64,000 nucleotides of DNA. Origin: Zoogloea sp. LCSB751. GTDB taxonomy: Bacteria; Pseudomonadota; Gammaproteobacteria; Burkholderiales; Rhodocyclaceae. Location of the stretch: the NCBI RefSeq assembly GCF_002028455.1, contig NZ_MWUM01000006.1, positions 211,286 through 275,285 on the forward strand, in the 5' to 3' direction. Positions 10,071 to 21,587 of the stretch are shown here, piece by piece (the first letter of the stretch is position 1; every line of letters begins with the position of its first letter). The notes under the pieces were generated by a model, which was not told where the DNA came from, ran no database searches, and was given only the letters and a program-made list of their open reading frames with translations. Made by a program: the position numbers and the translations under genes.

Positions 10071-10919
10071 ATGACCTCTCCCCTCACCCTCGTTTCCGAG
10101 AACCGCAGCTTCGGCGGCTGGCACCGCCGCTACCGGCATGCCGCCACCAGCACCGGCTGCGACATGACCTTCGCCGTGTTCCTGCCACCGCAGGCCGAGA
10201 ACGGCCCGGTGCCGGTGCTGTACTGGCTGTCCGGCCTCACCTGCACCGACGAGAATTTCATGCAGAAAGCCGGCGCCCACCGGGTGGCCGCCGAACTGGG
10301 CATCGCCATCGTCGCCCCCGACACCAGCCCGCGCGGCGCCAACGTCCCCGGCGACCCGGATGGCGCGTGGGATTTCGGCCACGGTGCCGGCTTCTACGTG
10401 AACGCCACCCAGGCCCCGTGGAAGGCCCACTACCGCATGCACGACTACGTGGTACATGAGCTGCTGGCCCTCGTCGAGGCGAACCTGCCGATAAGCCCGC
10501 GCCGCGCCATTTCCGGCCATTCGATGGGTGGCCACGGCGCGCTGGTGTGCGCACTACGCAACCCCGGCCGCTACCTGTCGGTGTCGGCCTTCGCGCCGAT
10601 CAGCAACCCGATGGACTGCCCGTGGGGGCACAAGGCCTTGTCCCGCTACCTCGGCGAAGACCGGGAGGCCTGGCGCGCGTGGGACGCCTGCGAGCTGATC
10701 GCCGGCGCCGGCGAACGCCTGCCGCTGCTGGTGGACCAGGGCGAGGCCGACAGCTTCCTCGCCGAACAGCTCAAGCCGGATGCCCTCGCCCGCGCCTGCG
10801 CCGCCGCCGGCCACCCGCTGACCCTGCGCCGCCAGCCGGGCTATGACCACAGCTACTACTTCATCGCCAGCTTCATCGAAGAGCACCTGCGCCACCACGC
10901 GGCGGCGCTGCACGGCTGA
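10071..10919 (+). CDS. fghA: S-formylglutathione hydrolase
   Basis: A 282-residue esterase-D family serine hydrolase that splits S-formylglutathione into formate and glutathione, completing glutathione-dependent formaldehyde detoxification. The nucleophile elbow is [10 protein letters not shown]; the oxyanion region is [13 protein letters not shown]; the catalytic His is in PGYDHSYYF and the acid in DQGEADSF. Length is typical. It lies 64 bases after the dehydrogenase on the same strand and is very likely cotranscribed. A short palindromic repeat follows its stop codon. Confidence 0.96.
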   Translation: MTSPLTLVSENRSFGGWHRRYRHAATSTGCDMTFAVFLPPQAENGPVPVLYWLSGLTCTDENFMQKAGAHRVAAELGIAIVAPDTSPRGANVPGDPDGAWDFGHGAGFYVNATQAPWKAHYRMHDYVVHELLALVEANLPISPRRAISGHSMGGHGALVCALRNPGRYLSVSAFAPISNPMDCPWGHKALSRYLGEDREAWRAWDACELIAGAGERLPLLVDQGEADSFLAEQLKPDALARACAAAGHPLTLRRQPGYDHSYYFIASFIEEHLRHHAAALHG

Positions 10920-10924
10920 GGCCG

Positions 10925-10950
10925 GGGTGGGCGAATGAATTCGCCCCCAC
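10925..10950 (-). repeat. REP-like palindromic repeat, single copy (locus 1)
   Basis: The core GGGCGAATGAATTCGCCC is followed by CCAC. It is the reverse orientation of the family seen at 18807, 31365 and 52058. It sits between the convergent fghA and aminotransferase genes and may also act as a terminator hairpin. Confidence 0.75.
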
Positions 10951-10997
10951 GACTTGCTTGAAGGACCACGCGCCGGGCCTCTTACTGCCCGGCGCGC

Positions 10998-12329
10998 TCA
11001 ACCGCGGGCGATCTCCCGCACCGCCGTCACCAGCCGGTCCAGGTCGGCCGGGCGGGTGAAGATGGCCGGCGTGATGCGCACTACGGCCCCCGAGGCGAGC
11101 CCACCGCGGGCCACCGTGAAGATGCCGTACTGCTCGCGCAGGCGGCGCGCCAGGGCCTGGCTGTCGGCCAGGCTGCTGCGGCCGCCGATGCGCAGCGCGC
11201 TGATCGCCCCGTGCAGGCGCGGCGCGTCCGGAGTGAGGATCTGCACGCCCTTCACATCCCTCACCCGCTCCACCCAGTAGTCGCGCAGGTAGCGCAAGCG
11301 GGCCTCCTTGTTGGGCACCCCGATGGCGGCCTGGAAGTCCAGCGCGGTGGGCACCGTCATCACGTTGGCGGTGGCCGTAGTGCCGGAATGGACCCGCGAA
11401 CGGATGTCGCCGGTGCCCTCCCCGGCCGCGCTGAGGTGCGGCGCGATGTCGTCCAGGCGGCTCTTGCGGATGTACAGGAAGCCCACGCCCAGCGGCGCAC
11501 CGACCCACTTGTGCAGATTGAACGCGGCGAAGTCGACGCCGCCCAGTTCTGGCAGGCGGAAGTCGATGTGGCCCCACGAGTGGGCCGCGTCGAGAATCAC
11601 ATCCACCCCGCGGGCCTTGGCCAGCCGGGTGATCTCCGCCACCGGCAGGATCAGCCCGGTCTTGTGGTTGATATGGGTCAGCAGCAACAGGCGCGTGCCC
11701 GGGTTGGCCGCCAGCCCCTTGGCGTAGGCATCGAGGATGCCGGCCTCGGTGGCCGGCTCCGGCAGCACGATGCGCGCCACCTTCACACCGCGCCGCTCCG
11801 GCAGGTAGTCGAAGACGCTCTGCGCGCTGTCGTAGTCCAGGTCGGCGTACATCACCGTGTCGCCGGGCTTGAGGCCGCGGTAGTTGGTGATCAGGTTCTG
11901 CAGCGCCTCGGTGGCGCCGCGGGTCAGTGCGATCTCGTCGGCCTGCACGCCCAGCAGCGCGGCGATACGGCCACGCACGGCGTCCGTCTCGCGGCTGTAT
12001 TCCTGGCGCAGGAAGTAAGAGTTGCGCTCGTTGAGGCGCTCGATGTTGCGCTGCAGTTCGACCAGCACCGGGCGCGGCATGATGCCGTAGAAGCCGTGCT
12101 CCAGATTGACGAAATCCGGCGACTGGCGATACAGCGCGGCGATCTGCGTCCAGTAGGCCTCGTTGCGGGCCACCGTCAGCGCATCGCCGCCCGGCACGGC
12201 GGGCAGTGCGACGGCCGGGACAGCCGCCGACTGGGCCAGGGCCGGCGCCCCGCGCAGGGCAGAGGCAGCGGCCACGGCGAGGCCGAGGGAGCCCTTCAAC
12301 AGGGTCCGGCGGGAGAGTTGGGGATTCAT
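10998..12329 (-). CDS. Tat-exported class V aminotransferase-family PLP enzyme
   Basis: A 443-residue protein with a twin-arginine signal peptide (LSRRTLLKGSLGLAVAAASA, cleavage near residue 32) followed by an aminotransferase class V fold. The PLP lysine is K274 in NLHKWVGAPLG, and LDAAHSWGHIDF carries the Asp that contacts the pyridine nitrogen. Relatives are annotated as isopenicillin N epimerase-like, cysteine desulfurase-like or ergothioneine C-S lyase (EgtE)-like; the exact reaction cannot be told from the sequence. Tat export of a folded PLP enzyme into the periplasm is unusual. It follows a TonB-dependent receptor gene after 25 bases on the same strand, so it probably acts on what that receptor imports (inference). 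Confidence 0.85.
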   Translation of the reverse strand: MNPQLSRRTLLKGSLGLAVAAASALRGAPALAQSAAVPAVALPAVPGGDALTVARNEAYWTQIAALYRQSPDFVNLEHGFYGIMPRPVLVELQRNIERLNERNSYFLRQEYSRETDAVRGRIAALLGVQADEIALTRGATEALQNLITNYRGLKPGDTVMYADLDYDSAQSVFDYLPERRGVKVARIVLPEPATEAGILDAYAKGLAANPGTRLLLLTHINHKTGLILPVAEITRLAKARGVDVILDAAHSWGHIDFRLPELGGVDFAAFNLHKWVGAPLGVGFLYIRKSRLDDIAPHLSAAGEGTGDIRSRVHSGTTATANVMTVPTALDFQAAIGVPNKEARLRYLRDYWVERVRDVKGVQILTPDAPRLHGAISALRIGGRSSLADSQALARRLREQYGIFTVARGGLASGAVVRITPAIFTRPADLDRLVTAVREIARG

Positions 12330-12354
12330 GACAGTGATTCCGTAAAGGGCGCGC

Positions 12355-14799
12355 TCAGAAGCGGTAGTTCGCCTTGAAGTAGTAGTAGCCGCCGTTGATG
12401 CCGATCGGCGAGAAGGACGCGTACTGGGCCACGTTCTGCCGGCCGAGGGCGTTGAGGGCCTGGCGGTAGTCGCTGTTGAGCTTGTCCGGATAGACGTTGA
12501 ACAGGTTGTTGGCGCCCACCGTCACGGCCCAGGCCTTGGTGATCTGCCGCGTCACGTCCAGATCGGTGATGAACTTGGTGGAGGTCTTGTTCTCGTAGTA
12601 GGTGACGTTATTAACCGACGAGTAGAAGGACGACGACCCGAAGACGTTCTCGCGCAGGTTCACCGTCCAGTCGTTCTTGCGCCACAGGGCACCCAGGTTG
12701 AGGCGGAAGGCAGGCGAGGAATCCTCGATGTAGCTGATCGCCGTCTGGTCGAGGAACTGCTGGCCATTGAGCTGGCTCGGCGCGCCCTTGATCTTGGTGA
12801 CCTTCACCTGATTGATGTTGGCCCCCAGGCTCCAGTCCACCCGGCCGAAGCCGCCGTAGTCGTCGGCATAGGTGATCACCGCGTCGGCACCGGTGTTGCG
12901 GGTGTCGCCGGCATTCGAGAAGACCACCACGCCGGTGGACGACATGCCGGCCGGGATGCTGTTGCCGTTGGCGACGATCGCCGCATTGACCGCCTCGGCG
13001 CGCACCGCGCCGTTGAGGGTGCCGTACAGGGAGCCGCTCTGCAGGATGCGGTCCTTGATGTTGATCTGATAGACATCCAGCGTGGCGGTCACCTTCGGCG
13101 CCGGCTTGGCGACGATGCCGATGCTGAAGTTGCGCGACTTCTCGGCCTTCAGCTCGTCGATACCGAGCAGGCGCGCGGCAGCGGCCGAGGTCGGCAGGAT
13201 CACCGAGGCAGTAGTCGGCGACACCGAGGTGGCGGAATAGCTCTGCTCGGCCAGCGTCGGCGCACGGAAGCCGTTGCTGACGGTGCCGCGCACGGCGAAG
13301 CTCGGCGCCACGTCGTAGCGGCCGGTCAGCTTGCCGACGGTGGCGCTGCCGAAGTCGCTGTAGCGCTCGGTGCGCAGGGCGGCGTCGAGCTTCAGCTTGT
13401 CAATCGGCGAGCCGGCCACGTCCACGTAGAGCGCGTTGCTGCGGCGGGTGTGGTTGCCGGCGTCGGATGCGGTGTAGCCGGGGAAGGCCGCGGCGCCGCC
13501 GCGGTAGATGGAAGCCGGCTCACCGGCACCGATGGCGTATTCGTCCACCCGGTGCTCGACACCGAAGGCCACGTTGAGCGGCGAGGCCCAACCCACGTTG
13601 AAATCCCGGTTGAGATCCAGGTTGGTGGTGGTCTGGTTGGCCTTCAGGTAGCCCTCGTAGAAGCGGCTCTGGGTGCTGCCGGTGTCCTTCCACAGCTGCA
13701 CGTTGAGCGAATCGATGTTGCCCACCGACGCGTAGTCGCGCCCGTAGGTGGTGGCCAGGTCGTAGCGCCAGCCGGCCAGCGCCTCGCCCTTCACGCCAAC
13801 GGTGAAGGCGAAATCCTCTTCGTCGTGGACCTCGATCGGGCTGAAGCCGAGGGGATAAACGCCCGGAGCGGTGGAGGTGCCGCGGTAGTTCTGGATCGCC
13901 TCGGCGTGCTTGGCGCCATAGGTGGCGAAGCCGTACAGCTCGGTACCGCCGGCCAGCTCGATGCCGCCGTTGGCGGACAGGATGGTCTGACGCACAGCCG
14001 CATCGCCAAAAGTGCGGTTCACGTAGGGATAACCCGGCGCGTTCTTCACGTTGGCGTTGGCGGCGCTCAGGTAAGGCGGCACGAAGCGCGCGTCGTAGTC
14101 GCTGCGGTCACTGTGGCCGTGGTACTTGGTCTCGACGCTGAGGTTCAGGAAGGCGTCCTCGTGGGGCTTGAGACCGATGTTGGCGGACAGGTTGCCGCTG
14201 GTGCCGTCGCCGTCGTAGTACTGGCCACCGCCGATGCTGACGGTACCGCCCTGGTCGTTGCGCTTGAGGATGATGTTGATGACGCCGGCGATGGCGTCGG
14301 AACCGTACTGGGCAGCGGCGCCGTCCTGCAGCACCTCGATGTGGTCGATGGCGGACAGCGGGATCAGGCCCAGGTCCGCCGACGCGCCGCCTGAGAAGGC
14401 GCCGCCGGTGACATTGACGTTGGAGGTGCCGTGGCGGCGCTTGCCGTTGATGAGGATCAGCGTGTGGTTTGGATTGAGGCCGCGCAGGCGGGCCGCGGTG
14501 GTCAGCGCCGCGGCATCGCCGCCCTTGGCGTCGGAGGTGAAGGCCGGCACGTTCTGCGTGAGGGCCTGGATCAGGTCGGGCTGGCCGCTGCGCTTGAGGG
14601 TGGCGGCATCGAGGATCTGGATCGGCGCCGGGCTGTCGGCAGCCTTCAGGCCGGCCTGGCGGGTACCGGTGATGATGACGGTGTCGAAGGACTGGGCCGG
14701 ATCGGTAGCGCCAGGGTCGGCGGCCGGAGTCTGGGCCAGTGCATAGCTGGACGACAACAGGGTCAGCAGGGCGGTCGTTTGACGGAGGCTGTGGCTCAT
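12355..14799 (-). CDS. TonB-dependent outer membrane receptor (A)
   Basis: An 814-residue receptor with a signal peptide ending at AYALAQ (about residue 22), a TonB-box-like region (FDTVIITGTR), a plug domain (SPAPIQILDAATL, LRGLNPNHTLILINGKRRHG, VLQDGAAAQYGSDAIAGVINIILKR) and a long beta-barrel ending in aromatic YYFKANYRF. AAGAGGA lies just before the ATG. The substrate is unknown; plug sequence and length resemble receptors for small organic compounds as well as siderophores. It heads a probable operon with the Tat-exported PLP enzyme and is divergent from a GlxA-type AraC regulator. A related receptor lies at 18908-21283. Confidence 0.93.
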   Translation of the reverse strand: MSHSLRQTTALLTLLSSSYALAQTPAADPGATDPAQSFDTVIITGTRQAGLKAADSPAPIQILDAATLKRSGQPDLIQALTQNVPAFTSDAKGGDAAALTTAARLRGLNPNHTLILINGKRRHGTSNVNVTGGAFSGGASADLGLIPLSAIDHIEVLQDGAAAQYGSDAIAGVINIILKRNDQGGTVSIGGGQYYDGDGTSGNLSANIGLKPHEDAFLNLSVETKYHGHSDRSDYDARFVPPYLSAANANVKNAPGYPYVNRTFGDAAVRQTILSANGGIELAGGTELYGFATYGAKHAEAIQNYRGTSTAPGVYPLGFSPIEVHDEEDFAFTVGVKGEALAGWRYDLATTYGRDYASVGNIDSLNVQLWKDTGSTQSRFYEGYLKANQTTTNLDLNRDFNVGWASPLNVAFGVEHRVDEYAIGAGEPASIYRGGAAAFPGYTASDAGNHTRRSNALYVDVAGSPIDKLKLDAALRTERYSDFGSATVGKLTGRYDVAPSFAVRGTVSNGFRAPTLAEQSYSATSVSPTTASVILPTSAAAARLLGIDELKAEKSRNFSIGIVAKPAPKVTATLDVYQINIKDRILQSGSLYGTLNGAVRAEAVNAAIVANGNSIPAGMSSTGVVVFSNAGDTRNTGADAVITYADDYGGFGRVDWSLGANINQVKVTKIKGAPSQLNGQQFLDQTAISYIEDSSPAFRLNLGALWRKNDWTVNLRENVFGSSSFYSSVNNVTYYENKTSTKFITDLDVTRQITKAWAVTVGANNLFNVYPDKLNSDYRQALNALGRQNVAQYASFSPIGINGGYYYFKANYRF

Positions 14800-14939
14800 T
14801 GATTCCTCTTGGGGTGCTGACGGAGATCCGTTGGAGACGAACGAAACAAGCCCGAATTATCCCTGGCAGGATTCCTGCATGGCATTGGTGGAATGGACAA
14901 TTAACCTCAACATCGCGCCACTGCCTTGCTCATATCCAT

Positions 14940-15935
14940 ATGAAAATAAAAGATAAAAACAAACTCGTCGTATCCGTCGCCTACGACCGGCTGGGGACCT
15001 TCGAATTCGGCTGCGTGACCGAGATATTCGATCTGCAACGCCCTGAACTGGACGTGGACTGGTACCGCTTCGCGGTCTGCTCGGCGGAGGGCGGGACCCT
15101 GCGCGCCAGCGGCGGGATCCGCTTCGAGGCGCCCAACGGGCTGGAGATTCTCGACCAGGCGCATACCATCATCATCCCCGGCTGGCGCGACCCGGACGAA
15201 CCACCGCCCGACGCGCTGCAGGACGGGCTGCGCGCCGCCTACGCGCGCGGCGCGCGCATCTGCTCGATCTGCTCGGGAGCCTTTGTGCTGGCCTGGTCGG
15301 GCCTGCTGGACGGCAAGCGGGCCACCACCCACTGGCGCTTCACGGACAAGATGAAGCGGCGCTTCCCGACCATCCAGGTCGAGGCCGACTCCCTGTATGT
15401 AGACGCCGGACAGATCCTCACCTCGGCAGGCTCGGCGGCCGGGCTGGACATGATGCTGTACTTGGTCGCACGGGATTACGGTAGCCGGGTGGCCAATCGC
15501 GTCGCCCAGCGCCTGATCGTGCCGCCGCACCGGGAAGGCGGCCAGGCCCAGTTCGTGTCACGACCGATGCCGGCCGACGAATCCGGCCGCCTGTCGCGTC
15601 TCATCGACTGGGTCCGCCAGCACCTGGATCGCCCGCACACGGTGGCCTCGCTGGCCGACCGGGCGGCCATGAGTCCGCGCACGCTGCAGCGCCAGTTCCG
15701 AGAATCCACCGGCCTATCGCCCTACGAATGGCTGCTGCAGGAAAGGGTGGCGCTGGCCAAGCAGCTGCTGGAAACCCCCCACGTGCCGATCGCGGCGATC
15801 TGCGAGCAAGCCGGTTTCGGCTCCGAGGAGTCCTTCCGCCACCATTTCCGGCGCGTCGCCAGGGTCAGCCCGTCGAGTTATCGACGCGCCTTCCTGCAAA
15901 CCCAGGGCGACGTGGCAGAAGGCGCCACCGCCTGA
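14940..15935 (+). CDS. GlxA/FtrA-type AraC-family transcriptional regulator
   Basis: A 331-residue regulator with an N-terminal DJ-1/PfpI-like domain (about 10-195; IIIPGWRDPDEPPPDAL, ICSICSGAFVLAWSGLLDGKRATTHW) and a C-terminal AraC DNA-binding domain (about 225-320; VASLADRAAMSPRTLQRQFRESTGLSPYEWL, then IAAICEQAGFGSEESFRHHFRR). The overall arrangement matches FtrA/GlxA regulators, which sense small metabolites through the DJ-1-like domain; the nucleophile-elbow Cys is seen in ICSGAF. It is divergent from TonB receptor A with 140 bases between, so control of that receptor and the PLP enzyme is likely (inference). No strong ribosome binding site is visible before the ATG at 14940; frames further upstream have no family similarity. 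Confidence 0.9.
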   Translation: MKIKDKNKLVVSVAYDRLGTFEFGCVTEIFDLQRPELDVDWYRFAVCSAEGGTLRASGGIRFEAPNGLEILDQAHTIIIPGWRDPDEPPPDALQDGLRAAYARGARICSICSGAFVLAWSGLLDGKRATTHWRFTDKMKRRFPTIQVEADSLYVDAGQILTSAGSAAGLDMMLYLVARDYGSRVANRVAQRLIVPPHREGGQAQFVSRPMPADESGRLSRLIDWVRQHLDRPHTVASLADRAAMSPRTLQRQFRESTGLSPYEWLLQERVALAKQLLETPHVPIAAICEQAGFGSEESFRHHFRRVARVSPSSYRRAFLQTQGDVAEGATA

Positions 15936-15961
15936 AGAAAACCCGAGGCCCGCCTGCTGCT

Positions 15962-16003
15962 GCGGGCCGGGCAGCGCCGTTACAGCGCTGCTGCCCGGCC
16001 CGC
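15962..16003. terminator. Long GC-rich hairpin between convergent genes
   Basis: GCGGGCCGGGCAG (15962-15974) pairs perfectly with CTGCCCGGCCCGC (15991-16003), with an inner loop that can pair further. It lies between the convergent glxA-like and cytochrome c genes and has no pronounced T-run. A bidirectional terminator is likely. Confidence 0.6.
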
Positions 16004-16039
16004 ACGGAAAGGTGCTGACCGACTCGGTCGAGAGGCCCC

Positions 16040-16639
16040 TCAGGACCCCGGCACGCAATCCTTCAGGCAACGGGTGCCGACCACGTCCGGCCGGTCGTCC
16101 ACCTTGAAACCGTCCCGGTTGGGCATCACGATGCGCGGCAGGCTGGCCGCGTCGAGGCGCCCATCGGCCGGCAGCAGGCCGTTGAGATGCAGCACGTAGG
16201 CGCTCACCGCATACACCTCGTCCGGCGACAAGGACTGGGGGCTGTCGAAAGGCATCGCCCGCCGCACGTAGTCGAACAGCGTGGTGGCGTAGGGCCAGAA
16301 GCTGCCGACGGTGCGCACCGGCGTCTTGCTGGCGAGACTGCCCTGCCCGCCGGCCAGACGATCGGCGATGCCGTTCTGGCCGCCGACCCCGTGGCAGGCG
16401 ATGCAGCGGGTCTCATAGATACGCTGGCCGGCGGCCACCGTGCCGCTGCCGGGGGGCAGGCCTCGACCGTCGGCATCGATGTCGATATTCCAGGCCGCCA
16501 GTTGGGCCGCGTCGACGGGCGTGCCGAGGCCGAGGGGCTCACGAGTCCGCGCGGGCAGGTTGTGGCAGGCGGACAGAACGGACGACAGAAGCAGCGCGCC
16601 GATGAGGGCCGCCAGCGGCTTGCGTTCAGATGTGGACAT
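16040..16639 (-). CDS. soxD: SoxD-like cytochrome c subunit of sulfane dehydrogenase
   Basis: A 199-residue mono-haem cytochrome c with an N-terminal signal or lipoprotein peptide (ALIGALLLSSVLSACHN, a possible lipobox at LSAC). The haem motif is CIACHG, and YVRRAMPFDSPQSLSPDEVYA gives the distal Met ligand, a pattern of SoxD/SorB-type cytochromes. It takes electrons from the molybdenum subunit SoxC. The ATG at 16639 overlaps the 3' end of soxC by 14 bases in another frame, so the two subunits are translationally coupled. It is shorter than the classical di-haem SoxD, so a SorB-like or SoxD1-only form is possible. The end CLKDCVPGS has two further Cys of unknown role. Confidence 0.82.
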   Translation of the reverse strand: MSTSERKPLAALIGALLLSSVLSACHNLPARTREPLGLGTPVDAAQLAAWNIDIDADGRGLPPGSGTVAAGQRIYETRCIACHGVGGQNGIADRLAGGQGSLASKTPVRTVGSFWPYATTLFDYVRRAMPFDSPQSLSPDEVYAVSAYVLHLNGLLPADGRLDAASLPRIVMPNRDGFKVDDRPDVVGTRCLKDCVPGS

Positions 16640-17939
16640 TGTGCACCTCTCCGCTGGGCAGGACCTGCCAGCTCTGAATGCCGTTGTAGTGATAGGCTGA
16701 CTCGGTGCCGCGGGCGGCAATGAGCTGGCTGCGGGTCGGCTGCACGTTGCCGCGGCTGTCCACCGCACGGCTCTGCAGCACCGCCGGACTACCGTCCCAC
16801 AGCCAGGGCAGGCTGAAGCGGGTCAGCGCGCGGTCGAGCACCGGCGTCTGCAGCACCGCCTCCTCCCAGTTGCGGCCACCGTCGATGGATACATCCACCC
16901 GGCGGATGCGCCCGTGGCCGGACCAGGCCAGACCGGTGATCTGCTGGCGGCCGCGGCTCTTCAGGGTCTGCCCACCAGACGGCCCGGTGATCACCGACTT
17001 CACGTCGAGCACGAAGGAGAACTGGCGCGACGTGCCGTCCGGCAGCAGGTCGGTGTATTTGGAGGTTTCCTGGCGGCTCTGCCACGGCGCGGTGCCGAGC
17101 TTGAGGCGGCGCAGCCATTTGACGCTGATGTTGCCCTCCCAGCCCGGCAGCAGCAGGCGCAGCGGGTAGCCCTGCTCCGGGCGCAGCATCTCGCCGTTCT
17201 GGGCGTAGACGATCAAGGCGTCGTCGAGGGCCTTGTCGAGGGGCACGCTGCGCGTCATCGCCGCCGCGTCGGCGCCCTCGGCGAGCAGCCACTTGGCCTC
17301 CGGCGCGACGCCGACTTCCTGCAGCAGGGTGCCGAGCGACACGCCGGTCCATTCGCAGCAGCTCAGCAGGCCGTGCAGGGACTGCACGGTGAGCTTGCGC
17401 GCCGGCCGCCATTCGCTGCCGCTGTTACCCGCACACTCCAGGAAATGCACCCGCGACACCGCCGGGAAACGCAGCAGGTCGTTGAGGCTGAAGGACAGCG
17501 GCCGTTCGACCAGACCGTGGATCACCAGCCGGTGCTGCTCCGGGTCGATGTCCGGAATGCCGGCGTGATGGCGCTCGAAAACCAGCCCGTTGGGCGTGAT
17601 GGTGCCAAAGATGTCGGCCAGCGGCGTCAGGCTCGACGCGGCAGTGGGAAACGGCGGCTGGGCCCCCTCGCGGACCCGGCGGATCACCCGCCCCTCGAAG
17701 CCCGACGGCTGGCCGTAGGGACCGGCCGCCGGCCGCCCCTGGGTACGCGTCCAGGCCGGCACCGGCAGCGCTTCACCGGCGGCACGGGCGGGTCCGGCCA
17801 GCGTGGCGGCCACGGCACCACCAGCCAGCGCCGAGCTGCCCTGCAGGAAACGGCGGCGGTCAGTGGGCGCCTTCTTGCCTTTGTCGGCAACCAGGTCAGC
17901 GCCGGCATCGAGGCCGGGCGGGGGTAGATAGGGGGGCAT
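16626..17939 (-). CDS. soxC: SoxC-like sulfane dehydrogenase, molybdopterin subunit
   Basis: A 437-residue protein of the sulfite oxidase family. A twin-arginine signal (DRRRFLQGSSALAGGAV, about residues 27-52) sends it to the periplasm. The molybdopterin domain (about 120-300) contains the Mo-binding Cys in FLECAGNSGSEWRP, and the C-terminal dimerisation domain ends in SAYHYNGIQSWQV, typical of SoxC and different from plant or animal sulfite oxidase. With SoxD it oxidises sulfane sulfur bound to SoxYZ in the Sox pathway. No soxXYZAB genes are present in this window, so either they are elsewhere or this pair has another role. SorA-like sulfite dehydrogenase is the main alternative. Confidence 0.87.
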   Translation of the reverse strand: MPPYLPPPGLDAGADLVADKGKKAPTDRRRFLQGSSALAGGAVAATLAGPARAAGEALPVPAWTRTQGRPAAGPYGQPSGFEGRVIRRVREGAQPPFPTAASSLTPLADIFGTITPNGLVFERHHAGIPDIDPEQHRLVIHGLVERPLSFSLNDLLRFPAVSRVHFLECAGNSGSEWRPARKLTVQSLHGLLSCCEWTGVSLGTLLQEVGVAPEAKWLLAEGADAAAMTRSVPLDKALDDALIVYAQNGEMLRPEQGYPLRLLLPGWEGNISVKWLRRLKLGTAPWQSRQETSKYTDLLPDGTSRQFSFVLDVKSVITGPSGGQTLKSRGRQQITGLAWSGHGRIRRVDVSIDGGRNWEEAVLQTPVLDRALTRFSLPWLWDGSPAVLQSRAVDSRGNVQPTRSQLIAARGTESAYHYNGIQSWQVLPSGEVHNVHI

Positions 17940-17972
17940 GGATCCTCGCAGGGGAGTCGTTGGAAGAAAGGC

Positions 17973-18791
17973 TTACACGCAATCGTCGGTGGCCAGCGGC
18001 ACCTTGCCGGCCCGCGTCGGGGCCATCGCGACCAGTTCGCCGGCCTGGAAGCACCACAGACTGCCAGCCGGCATCGCCACCCAGTTCTCGTTGTCGGTGA
18101 GCGGCACGGTGGCGACGATGACGGTGCGGGTCGCCGGATCGAGACTGCGGCCGAGGTCGACGCCAAGGTCGGCATCCACCAGGTGCACGTCACCGAACGG
18201 TGCCTGCCGCGTCACGTGGCTCAGGCGGGTGGAACTATGGGCGAACAGCAGATCGCCGTCGGACAGCAGGAAGTTGATGACGCCGAAGCGGGTCAGTGCG
18301 ACGGCTGCCCCTTGCAGCCATTCGAAAAGGGCCAGCCGTTCCGGTGGGGTGTCGCCGAAGCGGCGCAGCAGCCCTTCCATCAGCCAGCAGAAGGCGAGTT
18401 CGCTGTCGGTGGTGCCGGCCGGCCGGAAACGCCCTTCGAGGGCCGGCGAAAAATCGAGCAGCGTGCCGTTGTGGGCGAACACCCACTGGCGGCCCCACAG
18501 TTCGCGCGAGAAGGGATGGGTGTTCTCCAGCCGGATCGCCCCGATGGTGGCCTTGCGGATGTGGGCGATGATGGTGGTGGCGTGCAGCGGGTGATCCGCC
18601 ACCAGCGCCGCCAGCCGCGACGAGCAGGCCGGCTGCGGGTCGTGCAGCACGCGCACGCCGCCCTCCTCGAAGAAGGCGATGCCCCAGCCGTCGGCATGTT
18701 TGTCCGTTTCTCCGCCACGGGCCCGGAAACCCGTGAAGGAGAAACAGATGTCGGTGGGCAGGTTGCTGTTCAGGCCAAGCAGCTGGCACAT
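17973..18791 (-). CDS. Class II glutamine amidotransferase (YafJ-type)
   Basis: A 272-residue N-terminal-nucleophile amidotransferase. The start at 18791 places the catalytic Cys at position 2 (MCQLLGLNSN), as the family needs; longer frames upstream lack this. RARGGETDKHADGWGIAFF and FAHNGTL are the glutamine-binding landmarks. It is a stand-alone glutaminase domain without a fused synthetase, like YafJ of E. coli, whose acceptor is not known. It is on the strand of soxCD, 34 bases upstream of soxC, and preceded by an inverted pair of REP-like repeats. A functional link to sulfur metabolism is not shown by the sequence. Confidence 0.9.
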   Translation of the reverse strand: MCQLLGLNSNLPTDICFSFTGFRARGGETDKHADGWGIAFFEEGGVRVLHDPQPACSSRLAALVADHPLHATTIIAHIRKATIGAIRLENTHPFSRELWGRQWVFAHNGTLLDFSPALEGRFRPAGTTDSELAFCWLMEGLLRRFGDTPPERLALFEWLQGAAVALTRFGVINFLLSDGDLLFAHSSTRLSHVTRQAPFGDVHLVDADLGVDLGRSLDPATRTVIVATVPLTDNENWVAMPAGSLWCFQAGELVAMAPTRAGKVPLATDDCV

Positions 18792-18806
18792 GGCGGTGAT
18801 CCGTTG

Positions 18807-18870
18807 GGGCGAATTCATTCGCCCGCAAACATCATTGAAGGGACAGAGGGCGAGTGGATTCGCCCCCACA
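18807..18870. repeat. Inverted pair of REP-like palindromic repeats (locus 2)
   Basis: The first element has the core GGGCGAATTCATTCGCCC (18807-18824) and is followed by GCA. The second (18848-18870) is a degenerate inverted copy, GGGCGAGTGGATTCGCCCCC. The pair is in the short gap between TonB receptor B and the amidotransferase gene. The same inverted arrangement is seen at 31365-31433. Confidence 0.8.
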
Positions 18871-18907
18871 GGGTCGGGCCGGACCCGCAGGACTTCCTCC
18901 GGCCGGC

Positions 18908-21283
<2,376 letters not shown>

Positions 21284-21587
21284 GGGCGGAGACCTTGTCT
21301 TGTTCTGACTGACGGAAAACAGCCCGTTGTCAGCGCAAAATTCGCGCCACCCATACGTCTCCCCCAGCACGACGCACGCCTGCCCCGGGGTTTCCGCCGG
21401 GCAGCGGGCAAGACTGCAGCCACCCGGGTCTGCCCGCAGGCACGGCGGCACCACATGCTCCCCACCCGCTGTTGGTTTGCGCGCAACAGTGAGGCATATC
21501 TGTTGATATCCGGGCAAGCCATCCAGACAGGGCAGGCCGCCGTCGCTCCGGACTTGTGCCTCCGTAACGACTGTCTGTTCTCAGGTC
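21284..21587. other. Gene-free stretch upstream of TonB receptor B
   Basis: In these 304 bases I see no credible coding region, tRNA or repeat. It lies between divergent genes and should hold both promoters, but no strong promoter match could be chosen. Confidence 0.5.
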
